From contig JAJEKV010000058.1 in NCBI GenBank assembly GCA_021234155.1, positions 1,481,060 to 1,545,059 on the forward strand: a stretch of 64,000 nucleotides of DNA. Reading direction: 5' to 3'. Origin of the DNA: Isoetes taiwanensis. Its lineage: Eukaryota; Streptophyta; Lycopodiopsida; Isoetales; Isoetaceae. Shown here piece by piece: positions 13,401 through 23,347 of this stretch (position 1 is the first letter of the stretch; every line of letters starts with the position of its first letter). The translations under genes were made by a program, and so were the position numbers. The notes under the pieces were generated by a model. That model did not search any database and was not told the origin of the DNA. It saw only the letters and a list, made by a program, of their open reading frames with translations.

Positions 13401-14191
13401 GCTCAATACGACATCTACAACTTCAACAATGTAATTTGTACGATAAACACATGGAAATTTTGTGTCATGGCCTTACAGACAATAGTTCAATTCAGGTAAT
13501 CATCTAAAGTTGTTGGTTTCTAATATTAGTAAAGCACTTCTCAATTTAGCCAATGGTTGAGATTTGGCAGGTGATTGATTTGGGCGATAATAAAATCACA
13601 TCAGTTGGAGCAACAAGAATTCTTACCTGGCTTCAGGTTTGCGTTATGTTGTAATGCCATGGAACTGTGTTATATACCCTTTTTTATCTGTTTTGTCTCC
13701 ACTACCACGTGCAATGTACTCTTTTATAGACGAATGCATCTTTGCTGGAGCTTTGCCTTGCAAACAACAACATCACTGATTCATGTTCAGACATTCTTTG
13801 CATGACATTGTCAACCCAGCCATCACTAGAGAAGGTATGTACCACTGTTTTGGTTCATTAACACGTTCGAAAACATATTTCAAGCTGGTTATGACCATTG
13901 CATCCGTTGCAGATCTCACTTAAGGGAAACTTTTCATATGGTGAAGATAATATTCAAGAGGTAATTACTGCAATTGTTTGGCTATAATTTATCTTGATAT
14001 AATTGAACTGGACCTTCGAATATGAGTTATTGCAGGTTATAACCGTGAGCAGCTATAGGGGAGATTCTTTGGCACGAAGAAGTAATAAGAAGTTTTTTCT
14101 AGACCTACGTTTAACAGACGTGTCATATGCAAGTCGTGCCAGGATACAACGCCAGCATGCAGGGTTTTCAAACTTAACATTACTAATATAA
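7427..14191 (+). CDS. Elongin C/SKP1-like (BTB-fold) leucine-rich-repeat protein
   Basis: I assemble 18 exons with GT/AG borders and unbroken phase, giving 694 residues: 7427-7691, 7855-7910, 8130-8234, 9829-9931, 10007-10123, 10200-10388, 10495-10556, 10642-10735, 10893-11001, 11376-11438, 11521-11601, 11709-11799, 11923-12099, 13298-13495, 13571-13636, 13730-13834, 13913-13960, 14036-14191. Residues ~50-165 resemble elongin C/SKP1 (GGYIRVICKDEAEFVIPKAV; VLETVLRFCFMEYL; EVEPEKVMDIIYAAHFLGI). Residues ~180-225 look F-box-like (FSVQELFEAEERADFLAL, then LWKKFW). From ~300 on there are ribonuclease-inhibitor-type leucine-rich repeats (LPSLQQLDIR, LQVLQLSYNLI, LKMLDVRENAI, VIDLGDNKITSVGA, LLELCLANNNITD). 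By family knowledge, such proteins can serve as substrate adaptors in cullin-RING ubiquitin ligases; that role here is inference. The start at 7427 is the most likely Met of its exon; an ATG at 7370 is in frame upstream. Exon 11 uses an unusual AAG/GTTACAG acceptor chosen for phase. Largest introns: 8235-9828 and 12100-13297. Confidence 0.88.
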
Positions 14192-14974
14192 TGATTTTGA
14201 AAATAAATGCGGTTGAAATAGCTGGTCAAAATGATGAAGTGATTGTACACCCAAAGTATAATCATTTGATTATATTTTGATTTGAATAATCCCTGACAGA
14301 AGATGAGGGATATTAGTCCCATTGGAAAAGAATTTATTTGAGAAGAAGTTGATCTCAAATGTTTGTGGGGAATTTGAATTTGTAGTACCATATGTGCCGA
14401 GATAATATAATGTGGTGGTATGTCCATTTTTCTGTTGGATTGTATCAAGGGGCAACTAGACCTTGGATCTAGCTTAGATTAACTTCCATACCTACAAGCT
14501 GCTACATCGATCATCAAGAGCTGCCTAAATTATCAAGCTCATTGCTAACATCAGCCATATTATCAAGTCGATGATATTGGCTAGTTGCATTTGTGGTTCA
14601 GCTGCGGGCCAAAGACACACACGCACAATCAAATATATCATGCTTTGAATTGCAAGTTATATTTGCAGACTATTCCAAATTGCTGGTTTCAGGTATAACT
14701 GTAATGCTAGTTTTATGTACGTAAGATATGAAATATTTCCTCAAGTGCATGTCACGTTTCCAACTCAAGAATATGATAGGATTACAAAGAAATGCAAATA
14801 CTTTAGCAAGTTAGAAATAAACTGCATAACTCATCCAGCTCATCAAACCTGCATTCGTGCCCTCGGTTTAGGGAACCTCCCATTATAATCTCCACCATTT
14901 TTAGGATGACCTCAACTTTGTCTATGGTGCATCATCATAGCCAATAAGTTGCCTAAGTCAATTGGAATTGAGTG
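14192..14974. other. Intergenic, 3' side of the LRR gene
   Basis: AT-rich. The minus-strand ORFs here (14053-14455) overlap the last exon of the LRR gene and have no recognisable domain. Presumably includes the 3' untranslated region; no clear polyadenylation boundary can be fixed. Confidence 0.4.
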
Positions 14975-15350
14975 CTTCCCTCTCCCTTTGTTTATTCCAT
15001 CAAATGCAACTTGTAGGATTGTCTCTTGACAAGGTTATCTTGGATCGCATCCTTTTTGAATGGCATTATGAGGATCCTGTTGGTGAGTGCTGCCATGTCT
15101 TTCCTTCTATTAGTCAAGGCTATGGGATCACACCAATGTTAGAGCACTATAGTTGTCTTGCTTCATGTCTTTGAACAGATGGGATGGCTGGATGATGCAA
15201 TCGCGCTGACAAATAACATATTAATCGAACCAGTTGCTGCATTGAGGATATGTTTATTTGATTCGTGCAGACCCTATGTTGATCTAAGTCAAGCAATAGA
15301 CACTGCAAAAATGTTCTTAAAATGGACATCTAAATTCGAATGCACACTGA
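14975..15350 (+). pseudogene. Pentatricopeptide repeat (PPR) gene fragment, frameshifted
   Basis: In one frame LFHQMQLVGLSLDKVILDRI then, after a gap, YGITPMLEHYSCL; in the next frame GWLDDAIALTNNILIEP, then AALRICLFDSCR and AIDTAKMFLKW. This order matches the C-terminal half of plant E/DYW-class PPR proteins (YGI-P-MEHY-CMVDLLGRAG-LDEA...PIEPD...W..LL.ACR..G). The family edits or processes organellar RNA. Here a frameshift near 15170, many substitutions and no start or downstream E/DYW domain make it a dead fragment. Confidence 0.75.
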
Positions 15351-15994
15351 TTTGGTATTGATGGCTATTCTCTCTGGTTTTTGCAAAGTGATCTGCAGAC
15401 TAACATGAAGTATATCTCTTAGATGCAAACAAAGTTTAGCATTGTTTGGAACAACTATTCTAACAAAATTTGTATAAACAAATATACATCAAAAGGGAAA
15501 TGTTTTTTACTCTATGCATGTGGAATAGCCTCAACAATAGATATTAGTTAGAAATAATAATGTAGGATCCCAAAATATCTCAGTTAAAGATTTTGCATCA
15601 CCATTCTGTGGGGTTTACCTTCCATATTTCAAAAACCTTACCTTCAACCACATGTCTTTCTAGAAAAACAAAATTCTTTTGAATATCAAAGCTTTGTCCA
15701 AATAGAGTTTGCAACAAGAAAAATACGTCGATAAGTGTCCTATAAGACATTTGGACGTTTGGTTAGGAAAACTGTTTGCAGTTGCCGCTAAACGCAATTC
15801 CAAATGAGAAGGCAACAAGTCCAATGGTTATCCTCGCCCAATAAGACCTCATTCTTAAAAAATATGCATAAAACTTAAAGCTTTTCCATTGAACCATGTG
15901 TTTGAACATCAAGTGGAAACATTTATTTACTACAAGAACTTTTTCACGGCGGCGTACATTTCTATTTCAAAGTATCCATCATCAACTTAGCAAC
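15351..15994. other. Intergenic, nothing recognised
   Basis: AT-rich sequence without an ORF or repeat I can interpret. Confidence 0.4.
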
Positions 15995-16223
15995 ACATAA
16001 AAGAGAAGTTAACCATTCCATCTAATCAGAGAAGTGTTAGCTGAAGCACAGACTATCTAGGCACTAAACGCCCCTTGGCTAGAGCCATTGTCATGAAAGG
16101 CTTCCGTTCTTCAAGTCTAGTCATAGCAGCTGGTAGCTCCTCCTTCCTCCAACTCTCTCCAAATCGATTTGGGGTAGATTTGGGGGTAGGGCTCCAATTT
16201 ACCCTCCAAACTTGGCAAGTTCC
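15995..16223 (-). repeat. ~230-bp direct repeat, copy 1
   Basis: Closely matches 21184-21416 in the same orientation, from ACATAAAAGAGAAGTTAACC to CTTGGCAAGTT. On the minus strand both copies can encode the same peptide (FG-SWRKEELP-A-TRLEE-KPF), so this may be the shared 3' end of an element-borne coding region. Confidence 0.8.
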
Positions 16224-17310
16224 CCCTCCGTGCCCACCATGATGCCTCTGCCTCTGGATCTAGATTCCGCGCCACAAAGAGGACTTGTCCCTGCTTGAAG
16301 GTTGAAAAGAAGAAGCGCGTAATGTGATTTCCCAGGGCACTAACCGCTGGGATGACAGAGGTAGCTACTTCCTTGTCGAGGCCCATAGTGACCTCCTCTT
16401 CTTTAAGTTCCTGCTTTTCGTCCTTCAGATGGTCCTTGTTATCATAAAGATCTTCCCCCTCTTCATCAGACTTCGAGGAGATATCCACTATGTTAATGTT
16501 TGGGACGTGAGGTCCCATAGCTACAAGAGCTTCTTCAGATGGCTGTGATGAGGCCTCTTGCAACATAAGATCTCGCAGATTCAAGAGGGTGTCAACTGGC
16601 TCAGTGGTTTCCTGGTGGAACTGAAGCAACTACTGTGCCTCAGTAGGGAGCTCAGCTTATGTAAAATCGATGAAATCATACATACAATACTCGGCGAGCT
16701 CGTACAATACTTGTGCTTTCGTTTTGGACTTAAAGTTAGCAACAACATGGTAAGTCCACATGATATTGTCCAGCAGGAGATATTCTTGCCCTAGATGGTG
16801 GATAACCAGGAGGGCATCCAAGCCAGTAAGCCGTGCCCCTTGATCTCGGCGTACGGACATATGTTCTGCTAACTATCTCTATCGGATGGAGCGTATTGAT
16901 CCATGAGTATAGCCAGAGCAAAGTTCACTTCAAAGTATTGCTGACCCTCATGCATCAGGACGGGTGGATTCTTGCCCCATCTAAGCTTTCCTGTAAGAAT
17001 ATTAGAAGCATGGGAGTCGCCTCCCAACGTCTCCATCACAATGGCCCTCTCTAAATAAAGATGGGGCGGATCTTCTATGGTAATACAGAGGGGTACCATT
17101 TTCTGAGTATAGAACTCAAGGAAAGCTATTGCATGCTAGTGATGAGGTCCATCTTTTGGAGCAGAAAGGATTGAAGGAGGTCGAATGGGACCTGAGGATT
17201 CCAATGTTCTCCATCTTGGTACCATTGGAGAAGGCTAGGGGTCTCCATTGCACAGCAAGTAATGGAGGAGCTGAAAAAAGCAAGAGAAGTAAAGAAAAAA
17301 GTGAAATCCT
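16117..17310 (-). pseudogene. Unrecognised element-like coding remnant (gag-like character)
   Basis: Minus-strand open segments at 17099-16869, 16860-16657 and 16629-16117 run in the same direction in different frames. The first has LRWGKNPPVLMHEGQQYFEV; the second IMWTYHVVANFKSK; the third is 170 residues with a very acidic stretch (SKSDEEGEDLYD, DEKQELKEEEV) and ends RGNLPSLEGKLEPY. Order, charge and lack of a plant-gene match suggest a broken gag-like or accessory protein of a mobile element, but no nucleocapsid zinc knuckle, protease or reverse transcriptase is seen. The WTY motif with preceding GTGGACTTACC also occurs in the linker of the histone locus at 19.8-20.0 kb, hinting at a shared origin. 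Its 3' end lies in the 230-bp repeat. Function unknown. Confidence 0.4.
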
Positions 17311-17377
17311 AAACAATATTCAGTGTAACTTTATTTTAAATTTTTGTGCTGACGTCAGCGTCAGTCATTATTAATAA

Positions 17378-17405
17378 CTAGTAATGGTGCCCAACATTGC
17401 TGGGT
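17378..17405 (-). mobile_element. Helitron-like 3' terminus
   Basis: On the minus strand a GC hairpin (ACCCAGCAATGTTGGGC) is followed 11 bases later by CTAG and then T. This is the arrangement of plant Helitron 3' ends (hairpin, ~10 bases, CTRR, host T). The element body would extend to higher coordinates, toward the histone-fusion locus, on the same strand. A sister end at 53971-54000 has covarying stem changes (CCCA/TGGG there becomes CCCG/CGGG). A second 13-base hairpin (CCAGCATTGCTGG) lies at 17485-17497. The 5' TC end has not been located. Confidence 0.5.
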
Positions 17406-17522
17406 ATAAGTTGGGAACCTATGTAGATGGAAACCTGTTCATCTCAGACTCATTTTCATAAATCTAATATAATAGAAATCAAGTCCAGCATTGCTGGGCT
17501 ATAATAGGTTTTTGTGTATTCG

Positions 17523-19072
17523 ACACCCTTTCCCTTTCCTTTGCATTTTACTCTATCCCGCATTTCCTTTTTTCTTCATTCCTTACGCACTTTCTTTTTT
17601 TCTTTCCCCTTTTTCCTATTTTCCCTACACGTCTTCTTTTTTCCTTCTCCCCTTTTTTCTTTTCTTTAACCCCCTTCTCCCTCCCCTTCCATTCTCTTCC
17701 CTTTCCCCTTTTCCTTTTACCCTTTCCCTTTTTCTAATGGACTTTTTCTCTTCCCTTTTTAGTCTTTTCCATTTCTTCCTAGTTTTCCCGTGCCCTTTTT
17801 CCCTTTCCTCTTCCCCTTTCCCTTTCCCTTTCCCTTTCCCTTTCCCTTTCTCTTTCCCTTTCCCATTTACCATGCCCTTTTTTTGTTTTCTTTTTCCTGT
17901 CTTTTCCATGCGCTCCTTTTCTTCCTTTTTCCCACCCTCTTCCTCTTTATCCCATACCCTCCACTTTCCCATTTCTTTCTCCGATGTTTCTTGTACCCTT
18001 CCTTTCCCTCCCCCTTTTTCATCTCCTTTTTTCTTTTCCTCCCTTTTTCATCCTTTCTCCGACCTTTCCCTTTTTCCCGTGCTTTTTTTCCCTTTCACTT
18101 TCCCCTTCCTTGTCCTTTTCTCTTTTCTTTCCCTTTTCCCATGGCTTTTTCCACCTTTTTTACGTGCCCCTTTTCCTCACCCTCTTCCCCTTTTCCCCTT
18201 TTTCTTTTCTTTTTTTTTTCTTTTTCCATTTTTCGTGCTCTTTTTCCCTTGCTTTCTTTCCCCTTCCTCACCCTTTGCATCTTCCATTTTTCCCGTGCCC
18301 TTTTCCCCTTCCTCTTTTACATTCTCCTCTCCCTTTTCCTCGCGCCCTTTTTCCCCTTCCCTCCCTCCCATGGCGCCTTCCTCTTTCCTTTTCCTTTGCT
18401 TTTCTTTTTCATCCCTTCTTCTTTTCCATGTGCCCTTTTTCCCTTTCCTTTCCGCTTTTTCCCTTCTCTTTCCCATTTTATTTCCCCCCGCCCTTTTCTA
18501 TTCTTTTTTTCCTCACCTTTTTTACGTGCTCATTTTCCTCCTTTCCCACCCTCTTCCCATTTCCCTATTTTCTTTTGCCTTTCCCCTTTCCCATGCTCTT
18601 TTTCCCTTTCTTTTCTTTTTTTCCTCATCCTTTTCCTCTTCAAATTTTTCCTGTGCACTTCCCCCCTTCCTCTTTCTATTTTCCTCTCCTATTTCCTCGT
18701 GTCGTTTTTCCATTTCCTTTTCCCCTTTCGGCCTCCTTTTTTGTTTTTCCTTTCCCTTTTTATTTTCCCACGTCTTTTTTTCGTCTCTCTACTATTTTTC
18801 TCTTCCCATTTTCCTCATTTCCTCACCTTTTCCCTCTTCTTCTTTTCCCATTGCCCTTTCTCCCTTTCTTTTCCTCCCTCCCCTTTTTCTTTTACCTTAG
18901 TCTTTCCTTTTTCCCATGCTATTTTTCCTTTTCCTCACCTTTTTCTTCTTCGCTCCCATGCCTTTTTCCCTTCCCTTTTCCCTTTTCCCCTTTCCCTATT
19001 CCCCTTTTCCTCGTGCCTTTTTACCCTTCATTTTCCCCTTTCGTCCTCCCTTTTCCTTTTTCTTTTCCTCTT
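17523..19072. repeat. 1.5-kb polypyrimidine tract
   Basis: Almost only C and T on the plus strand, built from diverged CCCTTT/CCTTTTCC words with recurring CCATG or CGTGCCC interruptions every ~50-70 bases, including an uninterrupted CCCTTT run near 17810-17860. Long plus-strand frames (469, 444 and 368 codons) and minus-strand K/E/R frames are products of this composition. Confidence 0.95.
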
Positions 19073-19276
19073 AAGAGATCAAAGCAATAACCAATCAGTG
19101 TGGTGGGAAGTCATGCGATGCTGAGTCATCTAAATTAGGGCATGGTCCAACACTTACGGTAAAACTTTATAATATAAAGATTAAATAAATAATTTATACT
19201 TACAAAAGAAATTAGGCAGTCAAAGATTCTTATATTTCTATACAAAATTTGTACAACAAAATGCCTGACAAGCAAG

Positions 19277-20494
19277 CTAATTATGGTCTCTCCGAATTCT
19301 CCTAGCGAGAGCCAAATCCTTTGTCATGATGGTAATGCTCTTGGCGTGAATAGCACAAAGGTTAGCATCCCCAAAAAGTGCTACCAGGTAATCTTTGGCA
19401 GCCTCTTGGAGGGCGAGCATAGCAAAAGTTCGGAACCGAAGATTGGTCCGATGCTCTTGTGCTATTTCTCGGACCAAGTGCTAAAAGGGAAGCTTTTGTA
19501 GCAAAAGCTCTGTTGTCTTATGATACTTCCAAATCTCCCTCAACGCCACAGTGTCGGGCATGTACCTGTGCGGCTTCTTGGGTTGTGTGGGCTTCTTGGG
19601 CAGTGTCTTGCCCCTGAGACCGGCCGAGGTCGGGAGGCATCCACTCGGTCCTGCCGACGGGCAGAGCTCGTGGACTTTCCGATGCCCCCAACTGCCTTGA
19701 GCTTCTCTTTGGCACTCCCCGAATATGGGCCATACTCTGTTTCACAACAGGGGTCTCAGTCTGATCGGAGGCCCGCTGCGTGTTTTTCTCTGGGTTTTGT
19801 CGGGGCTGCTACTGGTCCTCATTCTGCTTGGCAAGCTCCTCGGCCTGCCGTTGCTGCGCAGCATGGGCAGCTGCCATGCACTCTTCCACCTCTACGAGGC
19901 GGCGAGCAGTGACCCTTCTCAGCAGCTCAACATCATATCTGTTCGGCCTAGCCTGCATATCCAGCTGAATGGATACCAGGTAAGTCCACCGTAAGGTATG
20001 ATGGGACTTCCCCCAAAACAAAACTTTGGGTTGCATAATGGTAGGGGGCAAGGTCAAAGCAGTTTTCATCTATAATGGCTTACGCATTTCCAGTTAGACG
20101 TACTCTCTACCCCGGACCTTCGGGTCTCCCCTCTCCATCTCATGTGTGTCATCTCCTCGGCAATCTCCCTAATCCTTTCGGCCTTTACCCGGATGGCCTC
20201 ATCCTCGGGAACCTCCACACATGAGGGAGGGTAAAACTTGACTAGCATCAGGACTTGGTCAAGCTGCTCGACCAATGTGTAGAGTTGTCGTAGGAGATTG
20301 AGTTTTAGCAAGAAGCGCTCGGGCAAATGGAAAATAGGGTAAGGAATTCTATGTCCGGCGACAAACTGCTGGATGAGCTCGGTTAAAAGAAGCTCAACCA
20401 TGTCGGAGTCGTTGGCAAGTTGTTCGCTGAGATCGGCAAATATCTGTGGGACACTGAGGTTACGGTAGCTAACGTAACCTTGAGTACGAGCCAT
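19277..20494 (-). pseudogene. Divergent histone H3 fusion gene, copy A (broken)
   Basis: Reading from 20494 down: an unrecognised domain of ~115 residues starting MARTQGYVSYRNLSVPQIF and containing GHRIPYPIFHLPERFLLKLN and LYTLVEQL; then a linker/coiled coil (RPNRYDVELLRRVTARR, EECMAAAHAAQQRQAEELAK); then a histone H3 fold at about 19580-19277: [83 protein letters not shown]. The H3 N-helix, loop 1 and loop 2 have canonical lengths, so it does not show the longer loop of angiosperm CENH3. Defects: in-frame TAG at 19481-19483 (Q of KLPFQ), another TAG after NEDQ near 19810, and a frame change before GKTLP. An intron from about 20072 (TGC/GTAAGC) to a CATTCAG acceptor near 19966 would join domain and coil, so part of it could be genuinely spliced. 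Homologous to 62076-63339. Confidence 0.75.
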
Positions 20495-20996
20495 GGTTCA
20501 TGGGTGTAGGAGAAGGTCGAAAGGAGGCGCGGTAGGGTGGCGGTAGCGGTGTTGACGACTAAGCACGGGGTTAGGGAGAAGCAGGCTCTTCTTCGGCGGC
20601 TATGGCGGACGAAGTGGGATGGGATAAAAAAATAATAACTGTCACTTTTTTTAAAGTTCAATTCTTTTTTTTTACTTAAAAAAATATATATACGGTGAAA
20701 ATACGCATTTTTATACGACGTGTCGGGTGAAATACGACTTTCTTTTCGATTCTAAGACGCCAATATTGTCGACATACACTTTGTGCTCCCGAGCCCATTC
20801 AATGCCGTTTCGATGCTAGATGCTGGTGCCCTTAGGGTAATTGGACCGTGCCCGACAGGTTGGTGCAAAAATTGCCTCCATTCGAGTTACCTAGAGAAAG
20901 TTATGGCCCTTGAAAACAAGAGACCTCTTTTCTCCACAACTTATCATACTTACCATACTAGCTTACACCTTCATATCTAACTGTGACATTGCAGGT

Positions 20997-21612
20997 ATTT
21001 ATACGGTATATGTATGCATACTATGACACGTCACCAGTATCTAACTAGACCCCTAAGGGTCAATAGGGGGTAACTTGGGTTCACTTAAAAGGGATTTTAT
21101 TAGCTATGTTAATAAAATTAGTGGATAAATAACCTAATTATGCTAATTAAATTATAATTAGTTAAATGGAACCAATAGGGAATACATAAAAGAGAAGTTA
21201 ACCATTCCATCTAATCAGAGAAGTGTTAGCTGAAGCACAGACTATCTAGGGACTAACCGGTCTCTTGGCTAGAGCCGTTGTCACGAAAGGCTTCCATTCT
21301 TCAAGTCTGGTTACAGCAACTGGTAGCTCCTCTTTTCTCCAACTATCCCCAAATTGATTTGGGCAGAATTGGGGTTAGAGCCCCAATTTGCCCTCCAAAA
21401 CTTGGCAGTTTTCCCCTGACCAATCGATTTGGGTTAGGTGGCACTGTCTGGTTGGCTTACTTTTACTAATTAATAACCTAATTAGCCTAATTAGGTTATT
21501 TACTTACTAATAATAAAAACCCTTTTAGGTTAGTCCAAGTTAGCCGCTATCGACCCATAAGGGTCTAATTATATTCTTGTGATGTGTCATGGTATGTATA
21601 CGTATACCTTAT
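20997..21612. mobile_element. Inverted-arm structure, ~150-bp arms
   Basis: The segment 20997-21152 (TATTTATACGGTATATGTAT ... ACCTAATTATGCTAATTA) recurs inverted at about 21466-21612 with roughly three quarters identity. Between the arms lies copy 2 of the 230-bp repeat. A single related arm occurs at 59813-59960 upstream of the second histone locus, so the arm may be a terminal repeat of the element carrying those genes. No target duplication could be identified. Confidence 0.6.
21184..21416 (-). repeat. ~230-bp direct repeat, copy 2
   Basis: Same orientation as 15995-16223. It sits between the inverted arms and upstream, in the direction of transcription, of the histone-fusion copy A. Confidence 0.8.
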
Positions 21613-23347
21613 AATTACATGAAACATCACATCTTGTTTTCGAACTATTTCCCAGGGTTTTCTATTGGCATGCTTTTGAAAGCCAAAATTCCTTGTTGAT
21701 TTCAGATTCTTGATTTGCCGCCTGACCTTCTGGTGCCCTCCTACCTCAAACCAATTCAAAAGCCCTTGGGGTTCACATTGCGCACTCTATTTTTGATGGC
21801 ACCAAGCTATGTGCAGCACTTCCAATGGACAAAGAGATTCTAGAGTATGTTATGATCTAAAGTGGCTTATTTTACTCCACTTTAAGCTTTGGCCATTAAA
21901 CATGGCGAATTTATCTCGCTGGTTCCCCTCTTTCAAGCTTCCAGTTCCCGCTCCTCGCTCTTCTCCTCGTGAAGTCACCTCTATCTCTCCGCCCACTTCA
22001 ACAAATGTCTCTTCCCCCGCTCGGGCAATGGGCTTTGCACACCATGTCATCCAACAACTGATATACATAAATAATGTGAATCTCTTAGCTCATGCCACAG
22101 GAAGTATGTCGCATCACCTAAATGCAGTACCATATATCAGGACACTAAAATGTGCGTCAATTTGACTAAGACCATGGTCCTCCTCATATCGTCTTCAAGG
22201 CAGCATAGATGGTTTTGTCGGAATAATTGGCCTTTAAGTTTGAAGCTAGAGCTTCTGGAATCATATGCTGGTGCTTTTAGCCTGATTCTGGCCCCAAAAA
22301 GCTCTGCAGAGCTCAAAGAAGAAGATGATGCTAGTAATTGTTCGATGTTGGTGTCTGTCGTAGATGTGTGCTGTTGATATAGGTGTCACTGTCTATAAAA
22401 AGATCACTCCTATTAAAAAACAAAAGGTCCATCGACTTGATTGACATAGATATTTCATACAACGGTTTGGCTCATAAAAAGACTTCTTTTACTGATTAAT
22501 ACTTTTAAGAAATTTGTAGAATACATTTGCAAACCTTATGGATGTTGTACCTTCTTTATAAGGTAAACCCTATGGGGTTTTAGGGTTATCAAGTAAGTCT
22601 AGTGCGTTACCTTGTCAGTTTATATTAGGTTTATATTAGCGGGGTTACACATGAGTTACAAGCTCTTGGTTTTACATCTTGCTCACTTATTGTTAATGGA
22701 CCTTGGCTTTTTCTAGAGTGCGACCACTTAACAAAAGCATTCGAAGAATGACAACAAGAACATGAGACATGAGCCAACAAGTTAGTAGTATAGGATGTCG
22801 ACCACTTTGCATTTGCCCCTATGCATTGGAATGCCATGTTAAATCATTATTATGTTATGCTTGCTATATAGGAAAGACAAAACTCATGAAGGTTTTGTTT
22901 GGGCCCATCGGTAAAGAAAGGCGCCACAAAATTTGAACTCCAAAGAACGTCTTTGCATCGATGGACGCTTCAGATTCACTAATGGGACATATCACAGCCG
23001 TTGAAATCCAACCCCTTTTCGGCTTCCTCTATCTGCTCCTTTCTGTTTGGTGGGCTCCTGGGCTGATGTGCTGCGCAATTATAAGCGATAATCTAGCTGC
23101 ATTGCCCATCTTCGGCACGATTGCGGTTTTTTTCTACCATTTGTTCGAATTCGATCTGTTATTTTCTGTCTGTCTTTCGTATCTTTGGTTGATTTTTATT
23201 CATAGTAAAAGATATCCTTGCCCGCCTGCGCTATTAAGTCTTGTTTTGGACATGCCTAAAGGCCAAATCTTACTTTGGAAAGGAATGCTCCTTCAGAGAT
23301 GAAATCCTAGTTGCCCTCTTTGGCTTCGAGTTATTTCTTTGCGAAAT
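21613..23347. other. Intergenic, upstream of the TPR gene
   Basis: No supported gene. ORFs such as 21809-22165 and 22961-23302 have no recognisable domain. The region just before 23348 presumably holds the promoter and 5' leader of the TPR gene. Confidence 0.4.

Noticed and set aside
17491-19124. Long plus-strand ORFs (469, 444, 368 codons) rich in F, P, S and L
   Set aside because: They are the three readings of a polypyrimidine tract; no non-repetitive sequence, no start context, all three frames open alike.
19277-19580. Assignment of the H3 copies as CENH3
   Set aside because: Loop 1 has canonical H3 length and the C-terminal half is close to ordinary H3, so centromere function cannot be claimed.
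22961-23302. 113-codon hydrophobic ORF just upstream of the TPR gene
   Set aside because: No homology recognised; position fits the promoter/leader of the TPR gene.
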